A program made the translations under genes and the position numbers. The notes beneath the pieces were generated by a model. That model saw only the letters and a program-made list of their open reading frames with translations. It did no database searches and was not told the origin of the DNA. Of a stretch of DNA of 64,000 bases, positions 32,071 to 50,327 are shown piece after piece; positions within the stretch are counted from its first letter, which is position 1; every line of letters starts with the position of its first letter. This DNA is from Cololabis saira (lineage: Eukaryota; Chordata; Actinopteri; Beloniformes; Belonidae). Location: assembly GCF_033807715.1 (NCBI RefSeq), contig NC_084606.1, positions 36,824,401 to 36,888,400 on the forward strand, read 5' to 3'.

Positions 32071-32620
32071 TAATTATGAAGAGATTTTAAATGTGACAAG
32101 AAGAGGTGTATGTCATGCAACCAGGACAGTATCCCACACTGATTTTGAGTTAATTGATCACCTGACCTGAAAGCTATTGAGGTAAAATTGAGAAAGATTG
32201 GGACACTGGTGGGTGTTGCTGGTTTGATAGATTCCTTTGACAGAGTTTCGAGATACTTTTCCAAACATACTTTAATTTTGACAGTAGTTTACAGGATGGG
32301 TGATGGACATCTATATATGGGCTTGTGTGGTGTATACAAGAAACAAAATACGAACAATATTAATACAGAGACATTTATTACACAGAGACATTTCTGTCTT
32401 TTTCACATGCTGGTACTTAAATGCAAGTGTGCAACATGGGTTCTCTTTCAAAAAATCATGACAAAGTGTGTCTGTCCATGGAGATTGGAGTTTATTCATT
32501 TCACGTTTAGGTTTTATTTTGTGCCATTTTTTTTGGTTATAAAAAATGTTAATTTTTTCATCCTGGTAAGCAAAGCCATAATTCATCCAGTGACAATCAT
32601 CAAAAGTACACGCTGCCTCT

Positions 32621-38621
<6,001 letters not shown>

Positions 38622-38649
38622 AGCTGGAACAAAAACTGCATATGTAAGG

Positions 38650-38754
<105 letters not shown>

Positions 38755-38960
38755 GCAGTCACTGAAGTCATCTTAGTCCTTTCACATTATGGACACTTTT
38801 ATTTTTTATTATTTTTATATATTTATTTATATTTTATTAGGCTTTAAAGCTTTTTATTAATAATGTACATGAGCTGAGTCTCCCGCTGAAAATACCAACT
38901 AAAGATAAGTTAAAACAGTGGAAGAAGAAAAACTGGTACATTTTTTTGAAAAGGTTAAAT

Positions 38961-39045
38961 CTTACCTTTAGTACAGATGTCGTACAGTTGGGAAGAAACC
39001 TAAGATATGGCGCAACAAATGCCAGTTCTCCGTTTATAAAGCATT
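38961..39045 (-). promoter_or_regulatory. Putative promoter and 5' UTR exon of IFI44-like copy 2
   Basis: A TATA-like TTTATAAA on the minus strand at 39033-39040 lies about 70 bp upstream of a splice donor AAAG/GTAAG at 38966, which would join ctATGgg in the next exon. The transcription start is inferred near 39010. A single IRF-like half site (ATCGAAAGTT at 39098-39107) lies upstream; I see no full ISRE. Confidence 0.45.
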
Positions 39046-39429
39046 TTGAACATGAACCGGATGACCGGATTTACAGTTCCAGCACAGGGTTACATAAACT
39101 TTCGATCATATCACCATTTTCTTCCCTCAGCGTTTTATATCTTAAAGCAGAAATAAACATGCACGTGTGCCTTTTACAGATGCATGTGTCTGCATTTTCT
39201 GGATGCAAAGTCCTCAATTGCTAATGTTTATAGCTCACATACGACCACTAACTGGTCATTTTACCACTCCTTTTCAACAGAGGTGAATGCTTAGGGCATT
39301 AACAAGGCATTCAATAAATGTTAATCAATTGCAGTTTTATATCTTTATGTTTGAAGCCTGAAATGTGGCAAACGGTCACAAAGTTCAAGGGGGCCAAATA
39401 ATTTTGCAGGGCACTGTATGTGTAAAAAA

Positions 39430-39795
<366 letters not shown>

Positions 39796-40351
39796 CCGTT
39801 TTTAAATTAAATTAAATGGCTTTTCCCTCCCGGTCTGTCTGTATTTAGTGCTGAAAATGCTCAAATTGAACACAGCTACATTTCAGTTTAATACAAATAT
39901 ATTTCATGTGGTGTTTTAAAATAGGACAACAAAGTAATAATTTCGGTCATTAAACCGATATAAAATCTCTAAAACTTCTATGAAACATTAGACTTAATCC
40001 GGATTCCTACAGTTGCTGTGTTGTCGCTGCTATTACGTAACAGAAACACTGATCGAAGCTGAGCAAGTGCAAAGTTCCACTTAACCTATGACTTACAGGA
40101 TTCCACCAGCCTGTTCTGGTAAGATAGCTGTACGATTTCTGTGTCACTCTGCATCGAATCTTCAGATGAACATTTGACCTTTTTGAATGCAAAACCTTGT
40201 TAAAATGTCACTACCTGGAGCCTCTGAACCTCCCCAACACAACCAGAACCACACCCACTGCTAACCAGGGGCTGGGGTTCATTGACCATCATTAACCGCC
40301 CCTCCAGTGCCGCCCTTCCCTAAACGCAGAACACGCGCTGTGCGTAGGGCT
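39796..40351. other. Non-coding flank shared with unit 3
   Basis: AT-rich to about 40200, then GC-richer. No gene seen. The match to unit 3 reaches the window end (64000 corresponds to 40150). Confidence 0.6.
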
Positions 40352-41047
40352 TCATCTACGCACAGCCCCGGCCGGTTCCCCGGCCGGTGCCTCGGCTGGT
40401 TCCCCGGCCGGCGCTGCAGGCCGGCTGTCAGCCCTGACAGCCGGCTCTGCTGCCCGCCGTTCCCCCGCTCTGTCGGGGCATGAACGGATCAAGTGACCCT
40501 CCGCTCCACACCCAAAGCATTTTAAATTATCAGTGGTGACATGAACTGTATAATCAAAGTCGTCAATGCGAAAGCGGAGAACTAAATTGAGCTCATCCTT
40601 ATTCCCATTGAGAACCATGGACACTTGTCTCCTAAAAGACACAACATGTTTAAGGAGCGGAGATTTACAGCCGAGGGGAATCAGCCTCATGGGAGACACA
40701 ATCTGACCGTGTCGGGCTAATTCCTTCTCCAACAGCCCGTTTTTTAGAAAAGGGGGAACATTTGAAACAATGACTTTCTTTACAGGGCTAACGAGAGAAA
40801 ACACCGGCGTTAACGTTCCCTGAATCACCACGCCCCTCTCCACCAGCTGATCCGCTTTCTCAGTGCTGTCTAAAAAAATCACCACAGCACTATTCATCCT
40901 GGAGGCTGATTTTACACTTTCATAACCCACAACTTCACCCACAGCCAGGCCACACTCTTCCACGGAGACACCAAAAGGTGGAGAGAGCTTGATGGCGTGC
41001 CTGCGGGAGAGTTTCTCCAAGCCGGAGACCCCCCGCGGAGCAACCAT
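40352..41047 (-). CDS. Tx1-like ORF1 of a second element (gag-like, CCHC)
   Basis: 231 residues from the ATG at 41047. The N-terminal RNA-binding-like region contains EECGLAVGE and RMNSAVVIFLD, as in the other ORF1s, followed by LLKHVVSFRRQV and one CCHC knuckle, CFGCGAEGHLIRSC, near residue 175, then an alanine/proline-rich PAGEPAEAPAGEPA tail. It is clearly a different subfamily from the ORF1 at 46626. It ends at a stop soon after the knuckle and no ORF2 follows to the left, so the element is truncated. Confidence 0.8.
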   Translation of the reverse strand: MVAPRGVSGLEKLSRRHAIKLSPPFGVSVEECGLAVGEVVGYESVKSASRMNSAVVIFLDSTEKADQLVERGVVIQGTLTPVFSLVSPVKKVIVSNVPPFLKNGLLEKELARHGQIVSPMRLIPLGCKSPLLKHVVSFRRQVSMVLNGNKDELNLVLRFRIDDFDYTVHVTTDNLKCFGCGAEGHLIRSCPDRAGERRAAEPAVRADSRPAAPAGEPAEAPAGEPAGAVRR

Positions 41048-41204
41048 GTCTAATTGACAGGTCGCGGGCGGCGGCCGCCGCCAAACAAATCACGGAAACC
41101 CAAACTACCAAACAAAGAAAACAAAACTTATCACAGAGAAATGATGCAAAAACACATTAACCACCACCCAGTGCAGAAAAAAGAGCAAAAAAAAGGTTTG
41201 AAAC

Positions 41205-44200
41205 TCACACATTCAACAAACGCTCTCCGACACACTCACTCTGACACTCCAACCATCCACTCTTCCTGCTTATGTATATGGCCATCTTTGATTCACCAAT
41301 TAAAAAGTTTAGGAGCTGCCACTTCTGCCTTTCCTTCCGCCTGTAGCCAGCTCCCATGATAAAAACTTCTTTACTAAAAGCCACATTAAAAAGACTAAAA
41401 ACCATGGTTAAAAGAGAGAAGAAACTAGTGAGTCTCAAACACTCTGTAAAAACATGGAAAACAGTCTCTTTAAAATCACAGAAAGAACACTTGTTAGAAA
41501 CAGTAGGGTTAAGAACAGAGATAAAAGCATTGGAAGCAACAGCACCATGTAAAATCCTCCACTGGAGATCACCAGCTCGTTTTTTGAGGGGAGGTTTGTA
41601 TAAGACCCTCCACTGTGCATCTCTGTCCATTTTTTGTGTCCATATAGTGGAGGGTCTGTTGCTCAGTCCGACCTTGTGATTGCTTTTCACACAGTTTGCA
41701 TATATTGCTTTCTTGTCAGCCCTGTGCAGCGTCATCTTCTTTTCGTTGGTTGTCTTTAGTAGGGGGCCGGTCAGCTCCCCCAGCCCCGGGCTCAGGATGA
41801 TGTCAGGGAAGGGGTCTGCAGGGTCAGGTTTCTCCTTTTCGGCACAGTAGTCCACCAGGAGACGCCTCTCTTCTCCCGAAAACCTTTTGGCCCACAGCTC
41901 CAGGATCCTCTGGGCCACCCGACCGGACTGCAGCCCCAGCAAAGAGCCCAGGGCTCGGGCATCGCTCAGCGCCGGCCCCACTGCATCCACCAGCTGCCTC
42001 AGAGTGCGGGTTCCAGACTGGACCAGCGCCGCCGTCAATCCAGGCGTCGCGTCGTTGCTGACGTCCAGTCTGGCTCCGTGACCGTGGATCAGTGGTTCTC
42101 TCAACAACCAGTGCAGAGAGTCGGCTGCGGGACATCTGTTCTTAATAAAAAGAGCCCAAGACTTAAAAACACCTTGATAAAATGGAGGTAACCCATTTAA
42201 TTTTAAAAATTTAGAATCAGTTAAAAACAGAACATCATCCAACCCCAGGTTATTGGCATGTCTGAGGATGCAGCTGGTCACATCTCTCCACACCAGATCC
42301 GCCGGACCTGTGAGGTATCTCTGTATAAACTGGATTCTAAAAGTGGCGGTCCGGCTGGCCAGGTGGACGAGGCCCTGTCCCCCTTCCTCCCTGGCTAAAA
42401 ACACTACCCCCTGTGGCACCCAGTGCAGACCCCCCCAGAAGAAATCCACCATCTTCCTCTGGATTTCAGTCAGCAGGCCAGAGGGGGGGTCTATACAGTT
42501 TAACCTGTGCCACAGCTGGGATGCCACAAGGTTGTTTAAAACCAACACTCTTCCTCTAAAAGACATGTGAGGGAGTAGCCATTTCCATTTGGCCATTTTT
42601 CCTTCTATCTTTTCAGTGACGGTCTCCCAGTTTTTTTTCACATTGTTCTCATCCCCCAAAAACACTCCCAGGTATTTTAAACCTCCTCTCTTCCATTGGA
42701 GGTTCTGGGGGAGAGCCGGGAGACCGCCACGCCATTCACCTACAGCGATGGCTTCACTTTTCTTCCAGTTTACCCTCGCTGCAGAAGCTGTACTAAAATC
42801 CCTCACAATGTCGGCTAAAAGGTCTGTGTCTCTCCGGCTTCCAATAAAAACAATAAGATCATCTGCATATGCCGATAAAATCATGTTCTCATTAAAACCC
42901 GGTAAAACCAAACCCTGCAGGCTAGAGCGTAACTTATGGAGGAGAGGTTCCAGGGAGAGTGCATAGAGCATCCCAGACAGAGCACAGCCCTGTCTGACAC
43001 CTCTACACACCCTAAAAGGAGCACACAGACCGCCGTTCAGCTTCAGCACACCCTCAGCATCACTGTACAGCACCTTGACCTTAGCTATGAAACCAGCGCT
43101 GAACCCAAACTTCTCCATTACTGTCCAGAGGAAGCTGTGTTCAACGCGGTCAAAAGCCTTCTCCTGATCCAGAGAAATCAGACCAGCATCTAAACCCAAT
43201 GAACTGGAGACATCCAAAACATCCCGAATCAGGTGGACATTGTCCACCATGGACCTGCCGGGTACACAGTAGGTCTGGTCCCGGTGGATGACCTGCTCCA
43301 TAGCCCTCCCCAGCCTGGAGGCCAGTACTTTGGACAGAATCTTGTAATCCACACAGAGCAACGACACGGGGCGCCAGTTCCGGATGTCCCGCAGGTTCCC
43401 CTTCTTTGGCAGCAGTGTGAGGACTGCTCTTCTGCAGGACACCGGCATGGAGCCAGAGGCCAGACACTCGTTAAAAACAGCTAGGACATCCTCAGCGAGG
43501 ATGTCCCAGTACGCCCTGTAGAACTCCGTGGTGAGTCCATCAATGCCTGGAGCCCGCCGTCCCTGCATTCCCTGCAGGGCGGCGGTTAGCTCTTTCATTT
43601 CCAGGGGGGCTTCCAGCTGTGAGTTGGTCCTTTCGGGGACCTGAGGCAGTCCGTTGCAGAACCCCTCTAGGAGAGCTTGCTCTTCCTTGTACTCACTTCT
43701 GTACAGACTGGAGTAAAAACTCACGGCGTGGCGTTTTATCTGGCTTGGCTCCATGAGTTCCTGCCCCGCGTCAGATAGCAGTGTGTGGATTACCTTCTTC
43801 TGTCCGTTCCTTTTCTCCAGGCTGAAGAAAAAGCTAGAGGGAGCATCCATCTCCCTGATGTTCTGAAACCGGGACCTGACCAGTGCACCCTGTACTTTCC
43901 TGTCTAACAGGTCCGCTAACGCCATTTTTTTTACTTTGAGGTTTTCAATATAACCTCGATTTCCTGTGGACTCACTTAAGCGTTCTAGGTCCACTATGTC
44001 GGTCTCCAGATCCCTCATAGATCTGGTGATGTCTCTTGTGACATTGAGGGTGTGCTGCTGACACAGGAGTCTGATTTGAGTCTTACCATGGTCCCACCAT
44101 TGCTTAAGACTACTAAAATCACCCTTCCTCGGTCTAAAAACATCCCAGAAAAAAATAAAAGCCTCCCTAAAACTCTTATCAAGTGTTAAAACTGAATTAA

Positions 44201-45029
44201 AATGCCAATATGCACTTTTGGGTGAAATGTTTCCTATAAAAACATTACATAAAAGCAGTGAGTGATCAGTAAAACCAACAGGTAAAATATCACACTGTTT
44301 AAACACATTAAAATGATGTTTAAAACAATAGATACGATCTAACCTGGCTAAAGAAACCCTGCCCTCTCTGAGGTGGGACCAGGTGTACTGCCTGCAGTCT
44401 GCATGGGTCCTTCTCCAAACGTCCACCAGGCCATGAGAGTGGACCAGCCGCTTTAAGACGTGCTGTGAGACTGGATGAGGTTCTGCATGGTTGCGATCTA
44501 AAGTCGCGTCTTCCGTGCAGTTAAAATCCCCACCCAAGAATAAAAAATCCTCCGACGCACAGTTATCTAAAACACCATCGATGTGTTGTAAAAACTGCTT
44601 CCTCTCTGCACCGGTTGTTGGAGCATACACATTAATAAAAACAGCTTTAAAATGGTCGAACTGAGCTTTAAGTAAAAGCAATCTCCCCTCAACGAGCTGC
44701 TGGACCTCCAGTGAGTTGGGTTTAAAAGCCCTGGAGAGGAGGAAGCCCACTCCTCCACTTAAAGAAGTGTTATGACTTAAAATGGCCTCCCCCTCCCACT
44801 CCCTCCTCCAATCCGTCTCATTTCTAAAATCACTATGTGTTTCTTGTAAAAAGAGGACATCGACTTTCTTTACTCGAGCTGTTTCATATATTACTGCTCT
44901 TTTTTTCGCTTCTCTTGCACCATTAACATTTAAAACCCCCACTTTAAAAACATCCATGTTAAATGAGATGATAAAAACAAGTGTAAAAACCAATAAATTA
45001 ATTAAAACACTTATTCCTTTCATCATCAT
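41205..45029 (-). CDS. Tx1-like ORF2: endonuclease and reverse transcriptase
   Basis: A 1274-codon open frame whose first ATG (45029) overlaps the ORF1 stop as ATGA; an internal ATG at 44957 (MDVFKVGVLNVNG) matches the usual start and would give 1250 residues. Endonuclease motifs: LNVNGAREAKKRAV, FLQETHSDF, LGGDFNCTEDATLDR, FTDHSLL. RT motifs: APGIDGLTTEF, RPVSLLCVDYKILSKVL, LDQEKAFDRVEH, GVRQGCALSGMLYAL, AYADDLIVF. The C-terminus has CSFCDFKETVFHVFTEC, a C-X2-C-X7-H-X4-C knuckle. The closest family is Tx1, named from Xenopus and common in fish. No break is seen. Confidence 0.93.
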   Translation of the reverse strand: MMMKGISVLINLLVFTLVFIISFNMDVFKVGVLNVNGAREAKKRAVIYETARVKKVDVLFLQETHSDFRNETDWRREWEGEAILSHNTSLSGGVGFLLSRAFKPNSLEVQQLVEGRLLLLKAQFDHFKAVFINVYAPTTGAERKQFLQHIDGVLDNCASEDFLFLGGDFNCTEDATLDRNHAEPHPVSQHVLKRLVHSHGLVDVWRRTHADCRQYTWSHLREGRVSLARLDRIYCFKHHFNVFKQCDILPVGFTDHSLLLCNVFIGNISPKSAYWHFNSVLTLDKSFREAFIFFWDVFRPRKGDFSSLKQWWDHGKTQIRLLCQQHTLNVTRDITRSMRDLETDIVDLERLSESTGNRGYIENLKVKKMALADLLDRKVQGALVRSRFQNIREMDAPSSFFFSLEKRNGQKKVIHTLLSDAGQELMEPSQIKRHAVSFYSSLYRSEYKEEQALLEGFCNGLPQVPERTNSQLEAPLEMKELTAALQGMQGRRAPGIDGLTTEFYRAYWDILAEDVLAVFNECLASGSMPVSCRRAVLTLLPKKGNLRDIRNWRPVSLLCVDYKILSKVLASRLGRAMEQVIHRDQTYCVPGRSMVDNVHLIRDVLDVSSSLGLDAGLISLDQEKAFDRVEHSFLWTVMEKFGFSAGFIAKVKVLYSDAEGVLKLNGGLCAPFRVCRGVRQGCALSGMLYALSLEPLLHKLRSSLQGLVLPGFNENMILSAYADDLIVFIGSRRDTDLLADIVRDFSTASAARVNWKKSEAIAVGEWRGGLPALPQNLQWKRGGLKYLGVFLGDENNVKKNWETVTEKIEGKMAKWKWLLPHMSFRGRVLVLNNLVASQLWHRLNCIDPPSGLLTEIQRKMVDFFWGGLHWVPQGVVFLAREEGGQGLVHLASRTATFRIQFIQRYLTGPADLVWRDVTSCILRHANNLGLDDVLFLTDSKFLKLNGLPPFYQGVFKSWALFIKNRCPAADSLHWLLREPLIHGHGARLDVSNDATPGLTAALVQSGTRTLRQLVDAVGPALSDARALGSLLGLQSGRVAQRILELWAKRFSGEERRLLVDYCAEKEKPDPADPFPDIILSPGLGELTGPLLKTTNEKKMTLHRADKKAIYANCVKSNHKVGLSNRPSTIWTQKMDRDAQWRVLYKPPLKKRAGDLQWRILHGAVASNAFISVLNPTVSNKCSFCDFKETVFHVFTECLRLTSFFSLLTMVFSLFNVAFSKEVFIMGAGYRRKERQKWQLLNFLIGESKMAIYISRKSGWLECQSECVGERLLNV

Positions 45030-46626
45030 TTATTTGTTTTTTTGCTTTCGGCACTAGTTTTTTTTAACCTAAAAATTTCCTGAGTTGTAAGGCCAGACTT
45101 ATCTTTGTTAGTCATGTGAAGCCTGGCCGAAGAACAAAACAATTTAAGGTCAGGAAACCCATCTTCAACTTTTACGTTGTGCTGGTTTTTTGTTTGTTGC
45201 AGGAATGTTTTTATTTTCCCTGCCGAGTACATCTTCTTACGTTGACTGAGTGTTATTGCTTCACTGTCTGTACTCCATTCCTCGCTGTCCTCATCATCAT
45301 CATCATCACTACATGTTTTCTGGGATTCTGTTTTTCCCACCTTACTTGTTTTTGTCTCAATTGTATGTTTTGTCTTTCTCCTTCGCTTTGCTGCTGCCCT
45401 TACATTCAGTCCTTCTGCCACTCCCTCCATTTCCTCTTCCACCTGTTCTGCCCATGACCCTTTGTTTTCACTGTGCCCACCCTCCAGTCTTTCACCTGCC
45501 TGCCCCTCCTCCTCACCAGTCGTCTTCACCTGCTCACCCTTTTTTTCTGTTTTTTTTTAATTTTCACCACACACACTTTCTCCATTCATCACTCTTTTCT
45601 TTTCTCCCACCTCTGTTCCTCCTGTCTCCTCCACACTCTGTCCCGCTACTTCCTCCACCTCTCCTCCTCCCATTTCACCCATACTCTGTCCTCCTGCCTC
45701 CTCCACCTTTTTTTCTCCTGCTGTCTCCCTCTCACCTTGTGCTCCACACTCACTCACATCATTCACACAAACACCCGGTGTAACAGAACTCACCCCGTCG
45801 GGGTCGGACACAGCAGCGGATCCCCGCGTCATCATCCGCGGAGCTGTACTCGGCCGCTCGGAAGCCGCAGCCGCCACCGGGGGGGGGCGGCGTCCCGGGC
45901 GCCGATGTCCCGGGGACCGGCGTCCCGGGCGGGGGGGGGGGGGACCCCCCCCGCGGGGTCCGCCGCCACGGGGGCCGCCCCCCAGGCAGCGGCTCCCCGC
46001 CGCTCCGGCCCCGGCCGAGCAGCAGGAGTCTCTCCCGGGCCAGGCGGAGTCGGATCACCCTTGTCTGGACAGGAGCTCACGGTGTGTCCCCCTTTCCCGC
46101 AGCCGAAGCACTTCATTACTGACGTGGTGGCAAAAATCACGTATTCATAATCATCTACTTTCACTTGGAAACGAAGGTTTAACTCTTCGTTTCTGTTGTG
46201 AAGTATCATATAAAGTTGTCGGCGGTGCGACACAACGTGTTTCAGCAACGGAGACTTACATCCAGACAGGATCTTTCTGACAGGTGAAACTACCTTGCCG
46301 TGTCTAGAAAGCTCTCGAATTATGAACTCGTCAGTAATAAATGGTGGGCTGTTACTCAGGACCACCCTAGTTGCGGGCAGCGACAGCGGGAGCACCTGCA
46401 CCAAACTCCCACACACCGTGATTCCCGTCTCAACGACTTGGTTCACCTTCTCCACCTGGTCCAGGAAGATGACCACCGCGCTGTTCATCCGAGCGGCCGA
46501 TCTCACACTGCTGTGTCCGACTTTCTCCCCTACAGCCAACCCGATCTCCTCCACGCTGCAGGGGAACCCAGTGCTGATTTTAATCCCATGTTTCCGCGTC
46601 AGGGATTTAAAATCCGCGCCGGCCAT
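45026..46626 (-). pseudogene. Tx1-like ORF1, broken by a frameshift and a stop
   Basis: From the ATG at 46626 the frame reads SVEEIGLAVGE, RMNSAVVIFLD, LLKHVVSHRRQLYMIL and the CCHC knuckle CFGCGKGGHTVSSC, then a GC-rich linker. Continuity is lost in the G/C homopolymers around 45925-45950; the remaining acidic and lysine-rich part continues in another frame, hits a TAA at 45557-45559 in an A-run, and resumes in the same frame to the stop at 45026 (LTTQEIFRLKKT). Homopolymer slippage, or assembly error there, is the likely cause. An intact version would be a nucleic-acid-binding chaperone for the LINE RNA. Confidence 0.82.
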
Positions 46627-46837
46627 GACGTCAGCCACGCCGACGGCGAGACGCCGAAACAAGGGATCAAAAAAAGAAAAGAAAACCCCAAACCCCTCAA
46701 AAGAAACTAAATGTGAAACGGTGTGAAACTATACAAATAAACTATGTTAAATCAAAACCCATCACCATAAGAAAAAACGGAAAAAAAGACTCAAACACTC
46801 GCACCTCCACCTGCTCACAGCTCACACTCCCAGCATG

Positions 46838-46841
<4 letters not shown>

Positions 46842-46904
<63 letters not shown>
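46842..46904. repeat. (GA)n microsatellite, unit 3
   Basis: About 31 GA units in the Tx1-like leader. Confidence 0.96.
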
Positions 46905-46909
<5 letters not shown>

Positions 46910-47100
46910 TTGGTGGTGAAGCTTGTGGGGGTGAAGCCTGCTGGGTCTGGCACCTCCAAACACAGCAGGAGGTCCCAGTACAATACGGGAGTTTCCGGAC
47001 CGGGAAAATGACTAGTTTTCGGCTGGTTTACCTTACATAAATTCCCGTGCTGGTGCCTGAAATACCGGTGGTATACACAGCCGTAAACCCTGTTTTTTTT

Positions 47101-47437
47101 GCTGTGAGAGAGGAAGAGACTGAAAAAAGTGGTGAGGAAAGCTGGCTCTGTCCTGGGCTGCAGTCTCCATCCGGTGGAGGTGGTGGGGGAGGGGAGGATG
47201 GTGGCAAAGCTGTCATCCAGCATGGACAATGTCCCCCACCCCCTTCATGAGACTGTCAGAGCCCTGGAGAGCTCCATCAGCGACCGGCTTCGTCACTGAG
47301 AGGCATCGCAGGTCTTGTAATTATATATTTTTTAACTTTTTTTACCCTTTCCCTGCATAAGTGTGTTAAGTGTATTGCTGCTGCACAAAGAGAATTTCCC
47401 CATTGAGGGAGGAATAAAAGACAATCTAATCTAATCT
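47101..47437 (+). mobile_element. Rex1-like LINE 3' fragment, unit 3
   Basis: Nearly identical to 977-1313, with the same breaks and TCTAA-type tail. Confidence 0.8.
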
Positions 47438-47639
47438 TTATGTCTGTATTTAATACGGCCCAAAGGTTTAAGGGTTTATTCTCATAATTTCATAGTCACA
47501 TGTCTTCAAATTTACTTTGACTTCTTATGTGTCAACCTTTTGATTTTAAACTCTATTGTTGTTTTTTTCTCATTTGGAATCAAAGATTGGTCATTCACAT
47601 TTTTGTTATTTTGTAAAATTCTAACTCTCATTTGCTCAG

Positions 47640-47832
47640 GGTCCAGTGCGACTCTTACCAAGCCGCTCCAACATTTCAAGGGCAGCATATTGCAGACTGC
47701 ACAGTAAACAAAGGAAAGAGGACTGCAGGTGTCCTGACTTACTGTTTTCAAAATAAAACGTGGGCTATATGCACAGATACTGCGTTTAAAGCTGTCGAGG
47801 AGCTAATGAGAAAAATGGTAGATGGCTGGTAA
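47640..47832 (+). pseudogene. Chemokine-like terminal exon, copy 3 (frameshifted)
   Basis: Carries the same extra T as copy 1 (gcatattgcag near 47690), so the frame from the acceptor is broken before the first cysteine. Otherwise it matches copy 2 through WAICTDT to the TAA. Confidence 0.3.
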
Positions 47833-48501
47833 GATGGCGGCGCTGACGTTACTCACGGTACACGATACACCGGCCATTTATATTAGTCTTTCTGTGTACA
47901 ATATGTGTCAAATCTGTTTTATGTGTCTACACATCCGAATGGGACACAGTGCTTGGGTTAAGGAAAGCAGCGAACGGACTGTACACCCTTGACAACCCTC
48001 TGCCCGAGGAGCTACGTGCTTAAGGTAACTTACCTGGTTGGGGAGTGTTGTGCAACTCAGGTAGCTAAGCTGATTAGTTATCGAAGGCTATTAATGAATA
48101 TTATTAATAATTATTAATAATTAATAAAGTTGACTATTTATCAAATCGTATTATCAAAATGATAATAATTCTCGTCGGGGCACCACCCCGGGGCCTTACT
48201 CCGGGGGAATGATAACTTTTACAGCAGAATATCAGTCTCAGAGTAATTACTATACCCAGTTATTAATTGAAGGAGTGAGGTCCGAACACACACTTCGTCA
48301 TCCAGCCTTGGCGGCAGACATGCACAGAATAAACAGAGACGACTTTTTGCGATCAGAAATGTATTCACACCAGTGTCAAACAGTTGGTAAACAACACTTC
48401 GAATAAATCTGATGGTTCAATTACACAAACAGAGACAGGAAATCATAAAAGGAAAAGGAGGAGTTCTTCGGATCCTCCGGGTGGAGACTGGTGTGTGTGT
48501 G

Positions 48502-48542
<41 letters not shown>

Positions 48543-50327
48543 TGTGCGTGTATGCGTCAGAGCATCGTACGCTGCGCGTCACGCGGTCTGGGGGCGGGTC
48601 ACGCTGCGGTACGTGAGCACGTTGCCAGAAGGGGCGTGCTACGTCGCGCTACGTGAACACGCCTCCCGGAAGGCGGATCACGGCAGTGCAGCCGTGGGAG
48701 AAATATGACGGAAAACGCAACAGACCACGGATAAAACAACGGTGAAACACCACGTGGATCTGACGTGCAACCGGGTTTAGTGAAAAGAGGGGGGGGGGGG
48801 CGGAGGAGCGGGTCAGCGGACCGTGCTCGGACGTCGCACCGCCGTGCCTGCGGGATCTCCGACGCGTCACACAGATGCGCGGCTGCAGGTGGTCACACCG
48901 CAGCCGGGGGACCCCAAGGGGGTTTGTGAGCTCTAACGGCCGGTTCGGTAGATCGGCTGCAGGTCCCACTCGAGAACCGGGTCGGGAGTGAAGCCCCACC
49001 CGCTCTGAGATACAGTCGGGAGCCGCGGTCCGATCACTCGGCGGTGAAAGCTCACGTAAACAGGCGTACAGTACAATCAAACGTCACACAATGCATAAAC
49101 TCAATAAACAGGATCAAAACAACCGAAATAAACGTTACTAAGTCTGCCCAGACGCTAATTGCCTCTTACTTTGCAGTAGGTGAGAGAGCAGCCGCTCTGT
49201 TTGAGGAGGAGGAGGAGGGGGGTTTCGTCCAGCCCGTGGGTGCAGTATAACGCTCCTTGCGCGCACCCGGGAGGGGGGGGGACTCCGTCTCACCCCGTCC
49301 GACTCTGAGGAAAAGGAACACAGGCAGGATTGCAGGACCGGCGACCCTATTACCAGCGCTGGACGGTCTCCAGTGGTCCTTTGTGGCGGTCGGCGCCGGG
49401 CCCCGATGTCGGGATGCTCCGGGAAAGACCGTTTTACCGCGGTGGCGCCCACGGAGTCGGCTGGCAGGGTCCCCGGGGCAGATGCTGCGCTGGTTGGATG
49501 TGGGAGTCGGGCTAGGAAAAATTGCACCTCTGCCAGCAGGCAAAAAGGCCGGGCAGATGGAAAAGTGAAAAGGGAAAAATAAAAAAAGAAGAAAAAGAAA
49601 ACTTGGAGCTAAACTCCAAGTTTTGGCCTGATGCCAAAAAAATGAGCAACGGAAAAACGCAAAAAGCAGAGAAACGAAAAAAAAAGCAGAGAAGCATCAG
49701 GTGGTTGCTCCTTTTTGTAGTCTCTTTGGGGGTGGGACTGATCAACAGGCAGTGCCTCCCACTTCCCCAGCCGGTTGAGGCCTGGCGTTCGGGCTCCGGG
49801 TGTCCGACCCCCCCAGGTGCCGTAACCCCCGGGGAGTCTGTTCCCTGGCAGAAATTCTGCTGATTCACTGTTTTGATCCCCCTCTAGGTGTCATAAACCT
49901 GAGTTCTGTTTCCGTGGGTCCTCTTTGATCTGGGGGCCGTGTAGTGGGGTCGTAGGCGGGCCGTCTCGAACCAGGCCGCAAGGGTTATAAATTGGCCTGA
50001 GCGAGAAGATAGCAACAGGGCCATAAACTCCAGGGGGGAGGCCGGGTCTGGCTTTGCTGGAATTTGATGACAATGTAACGTATTGCGTCACGCATCGCGT
50101 CACTTCCTGGTGTTTGCGGTCTGTGCTGCTGCCGTCTCACGGCGTTTGCAGGCTCAGATCTCTCCCGACTTTTTATCTAAAACTTAGACTGTTTTCTGGT
50201 AAAATAGCACTATATCTGGTACATTACTGTCTTTATTTCAACACTCGCTCATTTTCTCTTCCGTAACTTTCACTGTCACCAATCACCGATACATTTTCTG
50301 TCCGTTAGCCTCCGTTAGCATCTTAGC

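Noticed and set aside
45116..46150. Plus-strand ORFs up to 225 codons
   Set aside because: Antisense of the acidic, low-complexity Tx1-like ORF1.
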